64,000 nt of DNA. Origin: Mercenaria mercenaria (Eukaryota; Mollusca; Bivalvia; Venerida; Veneridae). This document shows positions 28,001 through 38,999 of this stretch, piece after piece (positions within the stretch are counted from its first letter, which is position 1; each line of letters begins with the position of its first letter). The notes beneath the pieces are model-generated. The model searched no databases. It was given only the letters and a program-made list of their open reading frames with translations, and was not told where the DNA came from. Location of the stretch: the NCBI RefSeq assembly GCF_021730395.1, contig NC_069371.1, positions 52,586,001-52,650,000 of the forward strand. The letters run 5' to 3'. The translations under genes and the position numbers were made by a program.

Positions 28001-28795
28001 CAACGGATGGCATCACCTATTAATGTATCTACAGTTTTATATAGTGGTTAACGTTACAGAAATTTAAACGGGCTTCAAATTGATCTTTAAACTAATTTTT
28101 TACAACCCGCCCGCTTAGCTCAGTAGGGAGAGCGTTGGTCTACGGATCGCGGGGTCGAGAGTTCGATCCCCGGGCGGGGCGTATGTTCTCCGTGACGATT
28201 TGATAAACTCTGGTAATTCATGTGGGGAAGTTGCACTTACTTGTGGAGAACAGGTTTGTACTGGTACAGAACCCAGGAACACTGGTTAGGTTAACTGCCC
28301 GCCGCTACATGTCTGAAATACTGTTGAAAAACGGCGTTAAACCCAAAACAAACAAAACAAACATTTTTTACAACAGTCAAATGTATAACGTTTCTTGTAG
28401 TACTGATTAACGTTTGCAAAAAGGTACAGTTCATACTCAAATTTACATTTACAGAAGAAAAAAGACATCGCTCGAACTCGATGGGACAGACAAAATCATT
28501 TCGAGTTATCGGTAGTTCGAGCTTGAAACAATATACATTTAATAGAAATTTTGACCTGACGAGGAGTTTTAGTGAAGACTGAGTGGTGTTCGAGTTTTCT
28601 GAGTTCGGGTGAAGAAGTTCAGCTGTTATAATGATAATAATAATATAAATGGAGTTATTTTCAATGACACGATCTAATATTGCTACTTAAATTGAAAGAA
28701 ATCGAATTGAAATTAAATAAATTAGTAAATAATCCACAGTACGTACAGCGGTTAAGCAGACAGAAGAATATTCCAAGAATATATATATGAAACAT
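19079..28795 (-). CDS. Gene 1: secreted protein with two Ly6/uPAR domains and a C-type lectin domain, 9 exons, 385 aa
   Basis: Exons on the minus strand: 28795-28747, 28016-27934, 27488-27417, 26900-26780, 25965-25868, 25321-25244, 22234-22042, 20576-20352, 19317-19079. All junctions are GT-AG and the phases join without a stop. Exon 1 encodes a signal peptide (MFHIYILGIFFCLLN). Each Ly6/uPAR domain is split over three exons: residues about 21-105 and 118-195, with the CxxC start and the CC....CN end (CCKSDFCN, CCKTDLCN). A Thr-rich linker follows (about 196-243), a likely O-glycosylation region. The C-type lectin domain (about 248-385) has WIGA, QPD and WHD motifs and the expected cysteines; QPD suggests galactose-type calcium-dependent binding. 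No membrane segment or GPI signal is visible, so the protein is probably secreted. Start chosen as the ATG opening the hydrophobic exon. Function in recognition is inferred from the families. Confidence 0.88.
19580..19790. other. Intron 8 of gene 1, TGACGTCA-bearing sequence
   Basis: Intron sequence with 'gggcgtaatccaagtggcat' and clustered GACGTCA motifs (19,750-19,785). It resembles bivalve interspersed sequence, but I cannot define its ends. Confidence 0.25.
20885..21046 (+). repeat. SINE 3' part in intron 7 of gene 1
   Basis: 'ggtagttctaccaaggtgcc', 'tggggcacctagagtcttc', 'gaggaaagttgctatatgac', 'tcggtcggtgtgacattta' and an 'acaacaacaataacac' tail match the SINE body at 8,380-8,545. The tRNA-like head is not evident. 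Confidence 0.55.
21076..21840 (+). repeat. Repeat element with 150-bp tandem core and TATGCCCCCGA inverted ends, intron 7 of gene 1
   Basis: The element opens with 'caagagctgtctccatagga' and 'acatatgcccccgatgg' and closes with 'gacagactgacagaccgac' and 'cccttcgggggcataaaa', so TATGCCCCCGA is inverted at the two ends. Between them lie about four units of roughly 155 bp carrying 'gtgaccttgacctttgagct', 'gcgcgacacgtcgtcttact' and 'gatatggaccggacacgcc'. Units 2-4 are nearly identical. The open frames inside are repeat translations. Confidence 0.65.
22349..22562. mobile_element. Fold-back MITE, family A, intron 6 of gene 1
   Basis: The tips 'ttaacccttagcctgctgg' and 'gcagggtaagggttaa' are inverted. 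The interior has 'ccagtgcagaccaagatcag', 'gtgcagtctgatcatggtct' and 'ctgttcgctattcagtcagt'. Related copies in the opposite orientation lie at 38,396-38,565 and 40,996-41,168. Non-coding. Confidence 0.65.
23323..24654. mobile_element. Non-autonomous element with AGCTCGACTATTCG ends and tandem core, intron 6 of gene 1
   Basis: The left end 'agctcgactattcg' (23,347-23,360) is the inverse of 'cggatagtcgagct' (24,636-24,649) with one mismatch. The core is built from about seven units of roughly 180 bp repeating 'gtccaaaagggggcataatt' and 'catgtcagagttatgggact'. Two unit variants alternate ('tatcaactagttttataacc' and 'cccagtgaggtaggtaattg'). GACGCC trinucleotide-pair repeats precede the right end. 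The leading 'caagagctgtc' is shared with the element at 21,076. Confidence 0.7.
25066..25155. repeat. Fold-back sequence, intron 6 of gene 1
   Basis: 'tgaatttattaaacccgttg' at the left is roughly inverted as 'caactcgtttaataaattta' at the right, around a short loop 'gctcggcagaacctcgc'. It is probably a small MITE. Confidence 0.5.
25586..25716. mobile_element. Fold-back MITE, intron 5 of gene 1
   Basis: The arms 'attgtgcaatttaattgacc' and 'gacaggtcaaataatttgca' are inverted, with 'cccggcttt' and 'aaagccggg' further in, giving arms of about 45 bp. Non-coding. Confidence 0.6.
26000..26600. repeat. Two weak copies of the CTTAAGCC repeat, intron 4 of gene 1
   Basis: Segments 26,003-26,115 ('ggtttgatcacaagacgtca', 'gggcttaagtagactggcat') and 26,455-26,600 ('gagtcagtttatgaaaggta', 'attgtgcaacacattc') resemble the family at 15,230 and 17,400 in reverse orientation. 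They are strongly diverged. Confidence 0.35.
28107..28362 (+). mobile_element. RUDI-like V-SINE in intron 1 of gene 1, with 12-bp target-site duplication
   Basis: A tRNA-related head (28,109-28,180: A box 'agctcagtagggagagc', B box 'gagttcgatcccc') leads into a body with 'gtatgttctccgtgacgatt', 'gtactggtacagaacccagg' and 'ggttaactgcccgccgctac', ending in 'acggcgttaaacccaaaaca' and an A-rich tail. It is flanked by a perfect 12-bp duplication ATTTTTTACAAC (28,095-28,106 and 28,363-28,374). Intact flanks suggest a fairly recent insertion. I recognise it as the RUDI-type V-SINE of molluscs; the name rests on memory, not on a search. Confidence 0.85.
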
Positions 28796-29099
28796 TTATT
28801 TTAATGAATGAAAGTCTTTTCTTTCCAATAATTGTGCAAATGAATGTACACAAAGTTATAATGGCATGCATTGTCGTTATGGAATGATAAGGAATCACCT
28901 TTTGCTCTACACTACTATATTTAAAGTTTGAACACAAGGCTTAAGTGTCATTTATAACACATTTATATCTATGTTTCTTCACGCTAAAGACGAACCATAA
29001 TCACATAATATTATACACCTGTAAGCCGTGTTTTCCTTTGTCACGCTTTAGATTTACTTAAAGTTTCTCGCATATGTTTTCTTAATGCTTTTTTCGCAT

Positions 29100-29243
29100 T
29101 TTAAGGATAAAACTATAACGAGTTTGGTGACCTGTGCTTTTTCTTTTTCTTCTCTTATTTGTCTTAGAAACTAATGTTTAGTCAAGCTCACAAAGTATGA
29201 AAATATTCTTAATGGTAGAAAAAAAGATCATACATCCTTAAAT
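29100..29243. mobile_element. Truncated copy of the TTAAGGATGTA DNA element
   Basis: Matches the right end of 11,573-12,484: 'cgagtttggtgacctgtgct', 'tgtcttagaaactaatgtt', 'aagctcacaaagtatgaaaa' and the terminal 'tacatccttaa'. Only the right 140 bp is present. Confidence 0.6.
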
Positions 29244-30109
29244 GAGATTAATGTTAAATATACTATATACGACAAAAGCAAAACATTGCGCATTGAAAGA
29301 CAAACTAAATGACTGTACATAAATCTCGGACGAAAAATGTAGGTCTTCAAGATTATGAAAATAACATGAACATGATTGACTAGTATTTTACTCAGTGTTA
29401 GTGTTCTTAGATTGTTTTTGTCCTTGTTTTCTTATTTGTTTTCATTGTAGATATTTCTATCATTAGCATAAACATACAAACACGCCTGTAGGCTTTTGTT
29501 TTGTGTTCTTGGAATGTAGCTACAATTGCCACTGAATTTTGTCGTTGCTTTCGCACGTTTCGATAATTGGCTCAATTCAAAATTTCACAAAAAATGCGTT
29601 TCACTTAAACCTGTGATACGGGGAATTTGGCGTGCTGCATGTTACGTAACCTCTCATTAGCAAAAACACTCCGAAATCAAAGATGGCCGCCTTCATGATA
29701 TTTGTCAGATTTTTTTCTCATTATGTTGATTAAAAAAGGCATAATTATGCAATCCACTTATACTGTTATTTTGCTTGAGATCCTTAGCCCATCTAAAACA
29801 ATTACAAAACTGCAGGGCACAGCTAAAATTGACTCGCTGTCAAAAAAATGCTAAGATAATTACCATAATCTGTCAAATTATTGGGGGGACCCGGCCCCCT
29901 GTCCCTACGGCCCTGACACAGTCAACAGGCATAAAACTAAAATCATATATAACATTGTTACTAGTACATCCTACGTTATGTTTCAGTTGGTAAGATGTAC
30001 AATGTTGTGAACTACTAAAACTGTCACTTTCACAAATTGTTCAACAATGTGTACAGCTTGGTGCTTTACTTTTACTAGACCTGAAATGTGGATATGTATT
30101 AGTAGACAA

Positions 30110-32240
30110 ATATTTTGTTTTAACTAATGTATCTAATGTATCTTTAAGATTTCTAGGAAGTCTGAATGCCTATATTAGATAATTCAGTATGGATTGTACT
30201 CTATAACAAATGGTTTTAACATTATTGTAGTCTCTCTTATTTTTGATTAAAGCATCACTTTGTGTTACACACATTATCTCATTCAGAAATACTATGCCCA
30301 GCACTATTCAACACTATATCAACAACCTTTTAAGGATACTTTCTGTCAAGGAATAAATTCTGAAGTTCCCTAACAGATTCCTTGAATTCATTATCATCAG
30401 ACTAAATACGCCTGTATCTCTTAGCCTGGCTGAATGGAATATTGTCCTTTTGCATGGTTTAGGATGACATGAATTATAATGTACATATTGGTGAACATGT
30501 TTCAGAAATATTAAAAGTAAACTTGATACGAGGATGAATATTGTTGATATTTTCCAGAAATTCATGTAATTTATCCAATGAATGAGTCCCGATCATAAAA
30601 ATGTCACTCATAAGGCGATACCACAGAGAAGGATTCAAGCTACATAAACTTAGGAAATTATTTTCAAATTTCCCCATGAATAATGAGACATAAGCAGGAG
30701 CCATAGGACTTGCAAGTAGTATTGGTAATAAATTTGAAAAAGATTATTTTTTTAATACAGTTTGAATTAAACTACAGATGCTGTCAATAGACAGTTTGCC
30801 AATATGGTTATTTTTCTCAAAACGTATTTACAAGTCTGAATACCGTCACCATTTGGAATGTTAGTATAAAGGGAACTAACATCAAGAGAAACCAGATAAG
30901 TCTTCTCAGAACATAATTTTCACTCTTTAAGTTTAAGCAGGAAATCATTAGTATCTTTGATGTAAGAAGGCAGGGACTGTATATGAGGTTTAAGTATAAA
31001 ATCAACATACAAATGTATTTAGATATGTTATCTGTGCAAGAGTTACAGGCTGATACAATAGGCCTATCTAGGAATCAAAGTGATAGATTAGTGAGTCTAA
31101 GGCAAAATGTAAAATTGTTGGATTCTAATATTTACCGGAAAAGTGTCAAATTCATCCGCGATAGAGAATTCTGTTTGACTAATATTATCTACACACTTTA
31201 AAACATTACTTTTACTGTCTCTGATATAAATGCACCAACCTTTTCTTAATACATTTTTTTTTGTACCTGTCAATTTTTCAGCTGTCTATTTAACTCGCCT
31301 TCATAGTCTGTACGATTCATTATTATTATAGTTCCAGATTTGTCTGCTTTTTTAATAATAATAGTACTTTCCTGTGTAAGGTTCCTTAGGCTTTGAAGTT
31401 CATCTTTGCTGATATTGGTATACCGCTTTTTATTAGGTGCAGAGTTTATAATTCTTGAGTAACTGCCTCAATATACATGTCTAAATACCGATCACGATCA
31501 TTTTTTGGAGTGAACGATGAAGTTTTCTTATTAAAGAAAGGCTTTTGGAAGTAATATTTTGTGCTACTGATGTTGCATCTTGATCATGTTCTTGGTAGAA
31601 ATATTCTTTAAGCCTAAGTCTGCGGGTAAAGCGAATTCATGACATTTTACTTTAGGGCAGAAAGTAAGTCCTTTCCGTAAAAGTATGTAGCCATTATCTG
31701 TTAGAATTCTGTTTGACAAATTTGTAACAGTAGTTTTACCTCTCTGGATTTCTGGATTTCTTGTTTTATATTCTTTTGTTGCTTCCATTTACATTAATTT
31801 TGTCTGTGATTCGCACAAAACGGCGGTTCCTTAATTTGATCAAAGTGTTGATTGAATCTTGAATTTGGTTTGCTGTGGTCATCCCATCCCCTTTTTTAAG
31901 GCTTCTGTGTATGTTCTCCTGTCTTTCATGCTGCCCAGGGCTGTCGAGTATTTTTTTCCTGCTGCTGTTTTGGTAGTGAAGACTGATTTAAATGTTTATT
32001 CATTTTATCTTGTCTACCTGCAGATTTAGGGCTGATGGGTTTTCATTTTGGATTTAATTGGCTTCCTGTTTATTGGTTTGTCAACCCTAATCCTGTCCGT
32101 GTAATATCAGTGCAATGGAAGAGTAATCTATCTAGGTAACTTGCTACACGTGCATTTAACAGTCCTGAAATTGCTTTCTTTGATTTTCTCATATTTCCAG
32201 ATATTCGTCCCGTACTTCGACGCATAGACATAGGTAGCAT
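30110..32240 (-). mobile_element. Degraded Penelope-like retroelement between genes 1 and 2
   Basis: Reading from high to low coordinate on the minus strand, separate blocks resemble a Penelope-like reverse transcriptase in the right order: an N-terminal block near 31,700 (RGKTTVTNLSNRIL, LTFCPKVK), a block near 31,350 (KKADKSGTIIIMNRTDYEGE), the palm region near 30,600-30,700 (MAPAYVSLFMGKFE, SDIFMIGTHSLDKL), a block near 30,420 (HPKPCKRTIFHSARLRD) and one near 30,150 (AFRLPRNLKD). It is an old copy with several breaks. I could not see a GIY-YIG endonuclease part. Its left and right limits are approximate. Confidence 0.75.
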
Positions 32241-32767
32241 AAATTATTCTCTTTCTACCAGTAGCTTTCTCCTTGTAAAATTATGTAGGCTTTTACTTAT
32301 TCTTTAGAAATAATCATCTTTTTGTTGACCAGTTTCTACTGCCTACTAATTATCTTATAATACAGGTGTATGGTGCAGGTTAAGGAGTGAGGTTTTGGCA
32401 CCTGTCGAAAAACAGATAAATATATGAAAATATGTTGAGGTAATTTTAAAAGTTGATTCATTTGAATAACTGAATGCAATGTTTGAATGGGAAAATAACT
32501 GATAATTTTTTTTTCATGGCCATGTAAAGAAAGTAGTTCAAAACATAGCTTCTGCGGGGTAAAAACCCTTGTCTAGGGAGTAGTTATATAAGTATGATTT
32601 TTTTCATAATTATGGCTCTAGGACTCAAAAATAAGTCAATAAACTTAATCCTCTCATGTGCCGGACCCCTTTGATTTTACCTGGAGCAATGTATTTGTGG
32701 CTTTGGACTTGTTTTCTAAATCGAAGTGGGAAGTGGATATAAAAGCCATTTAAACAGTTAAACATCT

Positions 32768-35719
32768 TTATCGTCGTTCACAAATATAATTCAAATGAGA
32801 TTCACAATCAATATCATTCCAATGGTAACTATTGACAGTTATGGCAACACAGTCTTGATTCACTCCGTGGCTGAAATGATCAGGTTGATTCAATCCCCAG
32901 TCCGCTTCGGAATCATCTACAAGGTAATTGTCCGTCCATAAATGATGATTGTTTCGGTTGAAATCTCGTGCCCCTATCCAAAAGCCTTTGTGACCAGTTC
33001 CTTAAATATTAAATATGTGATAAGTTTACTTAAGAAATAATAAGTTTCCAAACGTGGCTTATCGTAGAATAACCCGAGTTTTGAGTTCTTATGCGTAAGA
33101 ATATATCATATATATGCCTGAGTGATATTGTTTCGCATAAGAATGAAAAATGCGGGTTATTCTACGATAAATCACACTTGGGAACTTATTATTTCGATTC
33201 TAACACGACATACTAGTATCAACAGTGTTAGAAAAAATGGCAACTACATTTTACGACCGTGCTACGCACCTGGATCGGATGACGTCATTGCACGCGAGTG
33301 GTTTATCGCAGAATAACCAGAGATAGATTTTGCTCTACATATATGTAGGTTATTTGCTGGTCGTGTTAGAATTATTTTTTTTTACAATCCATCATCAAAT
33401 TTTGTTTCTTATTTCTTTTCATGTCCCAATAAAATAACATATTTCTCGATTGGGTTCAAATGTATCACTTTTACTCTTTAGTAAAAGTAGATCTACTTCG
33501 ATGAACTATCGACATAATAAACTATAAGAACTCGCATTTGAAGGAATTCAAGCTCAATTGCAATCGCTTTGTATGTTTCTAGTGTCATGTGTTTATGTTA
33601 TAAAAAGAATCGAATTTACTTAAAAGTATCTTTAAAATGACAGTAAGGTTAACAATATTCTACAGTAATTTAAGTTTTCTGACGTTTCAGATTTCAACTG
33701 TATGACCTGTGAATGTTTCTCATTAAATAAAACAAGAAATGTCTATTTCTGTCTTGTACATAATATTATCATAAAGAGATATATTGGAGTTTTGAGATAT
33801 ACCAATAAGTTCGTTTCTCATTAACAACGCCTTTTCGTGTGTTTCCAGAACAACAAGATCCCCTCCTTCTTGCCTGCATGCATGACGAGCGTCATCCCAT
33901 ATAGCATGATTATGTACAATGTGAACACATAATTGTGCATTCGCATCTCGTAAATGTATGTAATGTCCGTGACTGTCGCAGTGAAATTGAGCATTGTTGG
34001 AAGGTACTGTTGATTGAGCTGTAACTCCTACAGAAAGAAACAAATAAAGACTAAGCGGTATCTACATCATTTTCCTGAATTTAGATGACAGTCAAAAGAA
34101 CATATAGTGGCCAAGCGGTGAAGCCTATCAAAGTCTTATTAAAAAAATTATACAGTACTTCTATGAATTCCAGTTGTCTATTTTTGAGTTACATAATAGG
34201 TTACGAACGAAGGGCAATTTCAATCAAAGTTTACAAACGTTTAGCAGTATACAAAATATAGGGTTTGTCCAGTAAAACACAGAGGTTACAAATATAGGGT
34301 AATCCAGTAAAACACAGAGGTTACAAATAAAGGGTAATCCAGTAAAACACAGAGGTTACAAAATATAGGGTAATCCAGTAAAACTCAGACTAAGGTTAAA
34401 AATATAGGGTAATGTAGTAAAATAGAGGTTACAAAATATAGGGTTTACCCAGTAAAACACAGAGGTTACAAAATATAGGATAATCCAGTAAAACAGAGGT
34501 TACAAAATATAGGATATTCCAGTAAACCAGAGGTTACAAAATATAGGATAATCCAGTAAAACACAGACGTTACATACCTGTAGCTGATTAATTTTGAAAT
34601 ATGTTTGACTGATTAAAGAACATGCGATTTACCTGTTGGATGTTTAGTTTGTGTAGTAGCAGACCTAAGCACCTCTGTTGTCTCCGTAGTTGGAATGGAT
34701 GTTCGTGGATGTGCTGTCGTCATGGTATCATTTGATGACATTCCGCAATGATCGTTACAGAAATCAGTTTTACAACATATTGGAGCACACTTTGGATTGT
34801 GTAATGCTTTTGAAACTATGTCGCAAATCTAAGTTAAGGATTAGATATACACAGATACTGTTTGTGAGAAAAAGTCAAATTTGATCAGTCCGCGTTTTCT
34901 CCAGTTAAAAAGATCATAATGCATAACACTGTCTTATATATATATGATGATGATTTGTTTTACTTTTGGTTAGATATTGACTTCTTTAAATTATCTTATG
35001 CCTTTATTGTGTAAGTTTCATCAGAAGTTATTATCGATATGTTTCGACTTGCCGTTTAAATATCTTTTTTAGTTTTTCAGCTTTAAAGTAAACATAGAAT
35101 CAATGCAAAAAAAACAACTAAAAATTAAATCAAAACTCACCATGAGAAAACCAACATAGTGCATTTGCGACGAGCATGGATCAAGACCATCCGCGCGGTC
35201 TGGTCAGGATTCATGCTGTTTGCTTTCCTTTCAAAGCCCATTGCAATTAAAGAAACCGTAGGCGAACAGCATGGATCCTGATCAGACTGCGAGGATGGTC
35301 TTGATCCATGCTCGTCGCAAATGCACTATGTTGGTTTTCTCATGGTGCGGTGCACTGGTACTTTTGAATAATTCTTGTATGTCCTGCTTGTTAACCAAAA
35401 GAAATTTTGTTTCAAGGCTGTTATTGATATTAAATTGAATCATAAATGTTTTCTACTGTATTTTGCTTTGAAGATGGAATCTTCTGTCTCTAGTTTATTA
35501 CGAGTAATGATTAAGAATCAAATGTTACCGATTGTGATTCACACTGAGCTTTGTAGATTGTTTGTGGCAAGCCATCATATTTGACTGGAGAGTACAACAT
35601 ACACAACTGAAAGTATAAACAGCTAACTAAATTATATATAATAGAAATATAAAAATGCAAAAGTCTGTACCGGATCAAGTAAATTATAAAGAAAAAATAA
35701 ACAACATTACATGGGTTAC

Positions 35720-35784
<65 letters not shown>

Positions 35785-38700
35785 TCACGTAACAGTAACT
35801 CGATTTTACGTTCAGGAAAAGTGGCTTTGATTCATTGATTTCCGCTCTACAGTAACTTATGCTAGTAATCAATTAGTGGAAAGGTCGCTATAACACCTAA
35901 ACTGTGTCGGTTTGACTAACCCAGCAAAAATACAAGCTACATAATATAAATGACGTATGATAAGATATCGTATCACAACATAACACAGCGATATCATATA
36001 CAATATCAGTTTCATTTTTGTTACCTCGTTTTCATCACAGACAGTAACATTATGGCAAGCTTTAGCGTCCGTTGAGGTATCACAGTTAAAACAATATGGA
36101 CCTCGTTGTGTGAGAGGAACTTCTGAAAGATATCATAGAAAACACTTGTGCACTGGCATAGTCACAATAGTGGTTGAATTACATAAAAAGTGTCTGGCCA
36201 AAGTTCTGTAACTTTTAATTATTTTTGGAAATATTTTACAGGCACTGCAACAGTACTTGTAAAAAAATAAGGAAATTTAGTAGATCTATGAACGCATGTT
36301 CTAGTGATTTACCGCTTGTTCCGCAACCATTTCTATTGCAAAAATCGTCCTTGCAGCATTCAATGCACGTTGTTATATCTGTGGAACGTCGACTATTTAC
36401 CGACCTTTTGCCAATTAGTGACATGCCAGTAGGAGAGCAGTGCTGCAATTGATAATATTGTACTGGTGTTGGGTGCGTTCAATCATTTCAGTATCATTTG
36501 TATAACAGAAGGCGAATGATTCACGTTTTTTCGAAAAGTAAGCCTGATGTGTAAGTGGCCTTTTACAACTTCTATTTAGCATCAGGGTCAGACAGTACAA
36601 CGGATAGCTTTTATTGACAAGTGAACCACGCCTCGGTATAGCATTGGGAAATGTAGCAAAGGAAATTTATCGTGATTGTAGCTGGCAAAGTAGATGTAAA
36701 TGATTTGGGTGCTTTAGGAATTGTGCGTGTTTACTGATAGTAGTGAAAGAGGTAATTCTGTGCACAAACATAAACTTGATTAATTAGTTTTCCATAACTA
36801 AGAATTACGACATACTTTCATTTATCTGGAAATATTCATTTTGTTTCTTCTCCTTACATTTATGACAATACGAAGTGCAGTCAAGAAAAGGACTGTTTTT
36901 GAATATCACAATTTATTAATACGCTGCAAGATTATTCTTAAATATGAGTTTAGCTGGTATATTTTCTGTCTGATGTTGTATGCTAAGAAAGAGATGCAGC
37001 TAAAATTATCATAGAACCCTGGGCTTTCTATTTAGCGCCAGGTTAATGCTATTCCGCGGCTGGCAAAAGAGGGATAGACACCACCTCAACATTGACGTCA
37101 GAAGAACATAGTTGCTGTATTTTACTTAGTATGTAATAATTTAAGGTTCCGTAACTATCTATAATGGAGAAAGAGACATATACAACAAATACTGTTAACA
37201 GTATTTTACTAGCACCAAATGTACATTCTGTAAAATGAACTAAAGCAATAGCATAAACAAGAAACTTCCTTCAATTCTCGTTTATTTTAATGTATTGGCG
37301 TTTTTATGGTAGAGTACAGTTCAAAGGCATGCATTGTGTACATTTAAAATGATTTAATTGCTAGTATAAGACATATTTCATACCGCATGGTGAAGACAGC
37401 CAGAGTTAAATACAACATTTCCAGCCATTGTTACTACTTGCTCCGTAAAACAGTACTGAAATCGAAATATATTAGCAGAATTGATATAGCCTAACATGTA
37501 TTATTTCAATATTTGGTATGTTTAATCACTCACGTGGAAAGATTTTAATTAGAAAACTAAAAAGGTATAAGAATATTTAGTAGCAAATCACGTTTTGTTT
37601 AGCAATATGGAAATCACTCCCAGTGAACTTTTGCGGTCTGTTGGTGTGCTGTTAGGACACACAACTGTTGCGTTCAATTCTCTCTGATTTTACATTTTTA
37701 TATGAACTTTCTCCATATGTTGCCACTAAGATTATCTTAGCTTTTGATGTTTTACAACTTACCTGGCTACCATAAACGAGCATATTTAGTTTTGAAAAAT
37801 TGTTATTTTCATACATTTTACAGTACAAGAAGAGAAAATCAGTTACAACTTGACTTAACTGCAGACCTTTCATAGATTTAAGTCTGTGAAACGAATATAA
37901 ACAAATCACCTGGTCTGCACTGCATTCTGTGACTTTGGTACAGTCACGTGGAAATGGAACATTCTGGCACTGAAAACACCTGCTGGCAAAACCTATAAAG
38001 GACATTACATTCTCATTCTTTTACAGGAATGTCTTTTCAGTCAATAAAATAAAACCAAAGAATCGAGTTTTCTCTATACATCCATGAAAGTGAAGACCCT
38101 CTTTACAAAAATGTTCGCATCTCTTCTATTTGTATCACTACAGTACAGGAAATCATTTGACCTTTCGACCTTTTGAAGGGATATAATGTACAGCCGTACC
38201 TTTTAGTACAATGTATGAATTGTGTACAATGTATGAATTGTGTACAATGTATGAATTGCGTTATGACATCGATCTGATACTGCTACATCATAACATTGAA
38301 TTCTTTACTTGAATTGGTTAATGTTCTTTTAGAATGTTTGGAAGTACAAGGCTGTACACACTTCATGTTTTCGTCTTCTATTGAGCAACGTGTGCACCCT
38401 TAACCTGCTCAATTTCTATAACGAACTTGTCCATCTTTCAGTTTCGACAGAACCATAACTATTAAAAGTGATACATGTACTGACTGAATAGCGAACTGTG
38501 CAGACCAAGATATGCGCTGGTCGCAAAGGCAGACTCAGTTGTGTTCAGCATGATAAGGGTTGATGAAGTGATTTTCGGGGACCGAAGATGGTTAAGGTAG
38601 CTGCTTTCGATTCTTTCCCCCCTCGTTACAAATACTTTGTGGAATTGTACTAATAATTAAGTTTTGTATTGATATGTAATTGTATATAATGCTAACAAAA

Positions 38701-38805
38701 CTCGAAGGAAAATAATAAAAAACGTAATTAAAATGTAAGAACTTTATATTACGTACTATGGTGTAGCAGACAGAAGACTATTCCAAGAAAATATAAATTT
38801 TCCAT
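32768..38805 (-). CDS. Gene 2: secreted protein with two Ly6/uPAR domains and a C-type lectin domain, 9 exons, 387 aa
   Basis: Exons on the minus strand: 38805-38757, 37992-37910, 37455-37384, 36442-36313, 36122-36025, 35606-35529, 34828-34633, 34027-33803, 33000-32768. Lengths of exons 1, 2, 3, 5, 6 and 8 equal those of gene 1 exactly (49, 83, 72, 98, 78, 225), and the phases match. The signal exon reads MENLYFLGIVFCLLHH. Ly6/uPAR domain 1 has CFQC and CCKDDFCN; domain 2 has CFNC and CCKTDFCN. A Thr-rich linker of about 50 residues precedes a C-type lectin domain with WIGA, QPD and a canonical WND triad, so calcium-dependent galactose-type binding is the most likely activity. No membrane anchor is seen. 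Introns 5, 6, 7 and 8 each hold a repeat. The exon model is by eye; transcript data would fix the ends. Confidence 0.88.
33034..33195. mobile_element. Fold-back MITE with TTATCGTAGAATAACCC core, intron 8 of gene 2
   Basis: Arms of about 45 bp are inverted: 'aaataataagtttccaaacg' and 'ttatcgtagaataacccg' on the left against 'gcgggttattctacgataa' and 'gggaacttattatttc' on the right. A further partial half-site, 'tttatcgcagaataaccaga', occurs at 33,302. Non-coding. Confidence 0.65.
34231..34575. repeat. Minisatellite, about 34-44 bp x 8-9, intron 7 of gene 2
   Basis: The unit 'gaggttacaaaatatagggt' plus 'aatccagtaaaacaca' repeats eight to nine times with small length changes. It is absent from the corresponding introns of genes 1 and 3, so it arose after duplication. 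Confidence 0.85.
35138..35347. mobile_element. Fold-back MITE, family B, intron 6 of gene 2
   Basis: Near-perfect inverted arms: 'caccatgagaaaaccaacat', 'agtgcatttgcgacgagcat' on the left mirrored by 'atgctcgtcgcaaatgcact', 'atgttggttttctcatggtg' on the right. The whole element folds into a hairpin of about 210 bp. Relatives are at 40,110-40,340 and 44,464-44,601. Confidence 0.8.
35723..35786. repeat. AT then AC microsatellite, intron 5 of gene 2
   Basis: About 20 TA units run directly into about nine CA units. Confidence 0.9.
38396..38565. mobile_element. Fold-back MITE, family A, upstream of gene 2 exon 2
   Basis: Inverse relative of 22,349-22,562: 'cccttaacctgctcaatttc', 'ttgtccatctttcag', 'actgaatagcgaactgtgca' and 'gataagggttgat'. 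It lies in intron 1 of gene 2. Confidence 0.55.
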
Positions 38806-38999
38806 CTAAATTATTTAGCGTGCGTTCTCACTTTATAACGCAATAGTAATGCACAGGATTTTTTTACAGATTTTATTGTTCCCTACCAATTGATAAGGAG
38901 TTAAGTATACTTCTCTCTGAAAGTTGTAACCCATTCGATAAGGCTATTTACGCTCATCTGAATTATTCTTTTCAATTTATTAGTTTTAATATTACTTCT

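Noticed and set aside
28109-28180. tRNA gene with good A and B boxes
   Set aside because: It continues directly into a SINE body and A-rich tail and the whole is flanked by a target-site duplication, so it is the head of a SINE and not a working tRNA gene.
28752-28937. Alternative upstream start for gene 1 in the 61-codon frame (MHAIITLCTF...)
   Set aside because: That frame is hydrophobic but has no GT donor at a usable phase; the 49-bp exon starting at 28,795 has a matching counterpart in gene 2.
36225-36452. Plus-strand 75-codon frame
   Set aside because: It is the shadow of exon 4 of gene 2 on the opposite strand; the minus strand carries the Ly6/uPAR cysteine pattern and splice sites.
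38831-38838. TATAA box on the minus strand upstream of gene 2
   Set aside because: It is only about 26 bases from the start codon, which would place the transcription start at the ATG itself. It is too close to be convincing.
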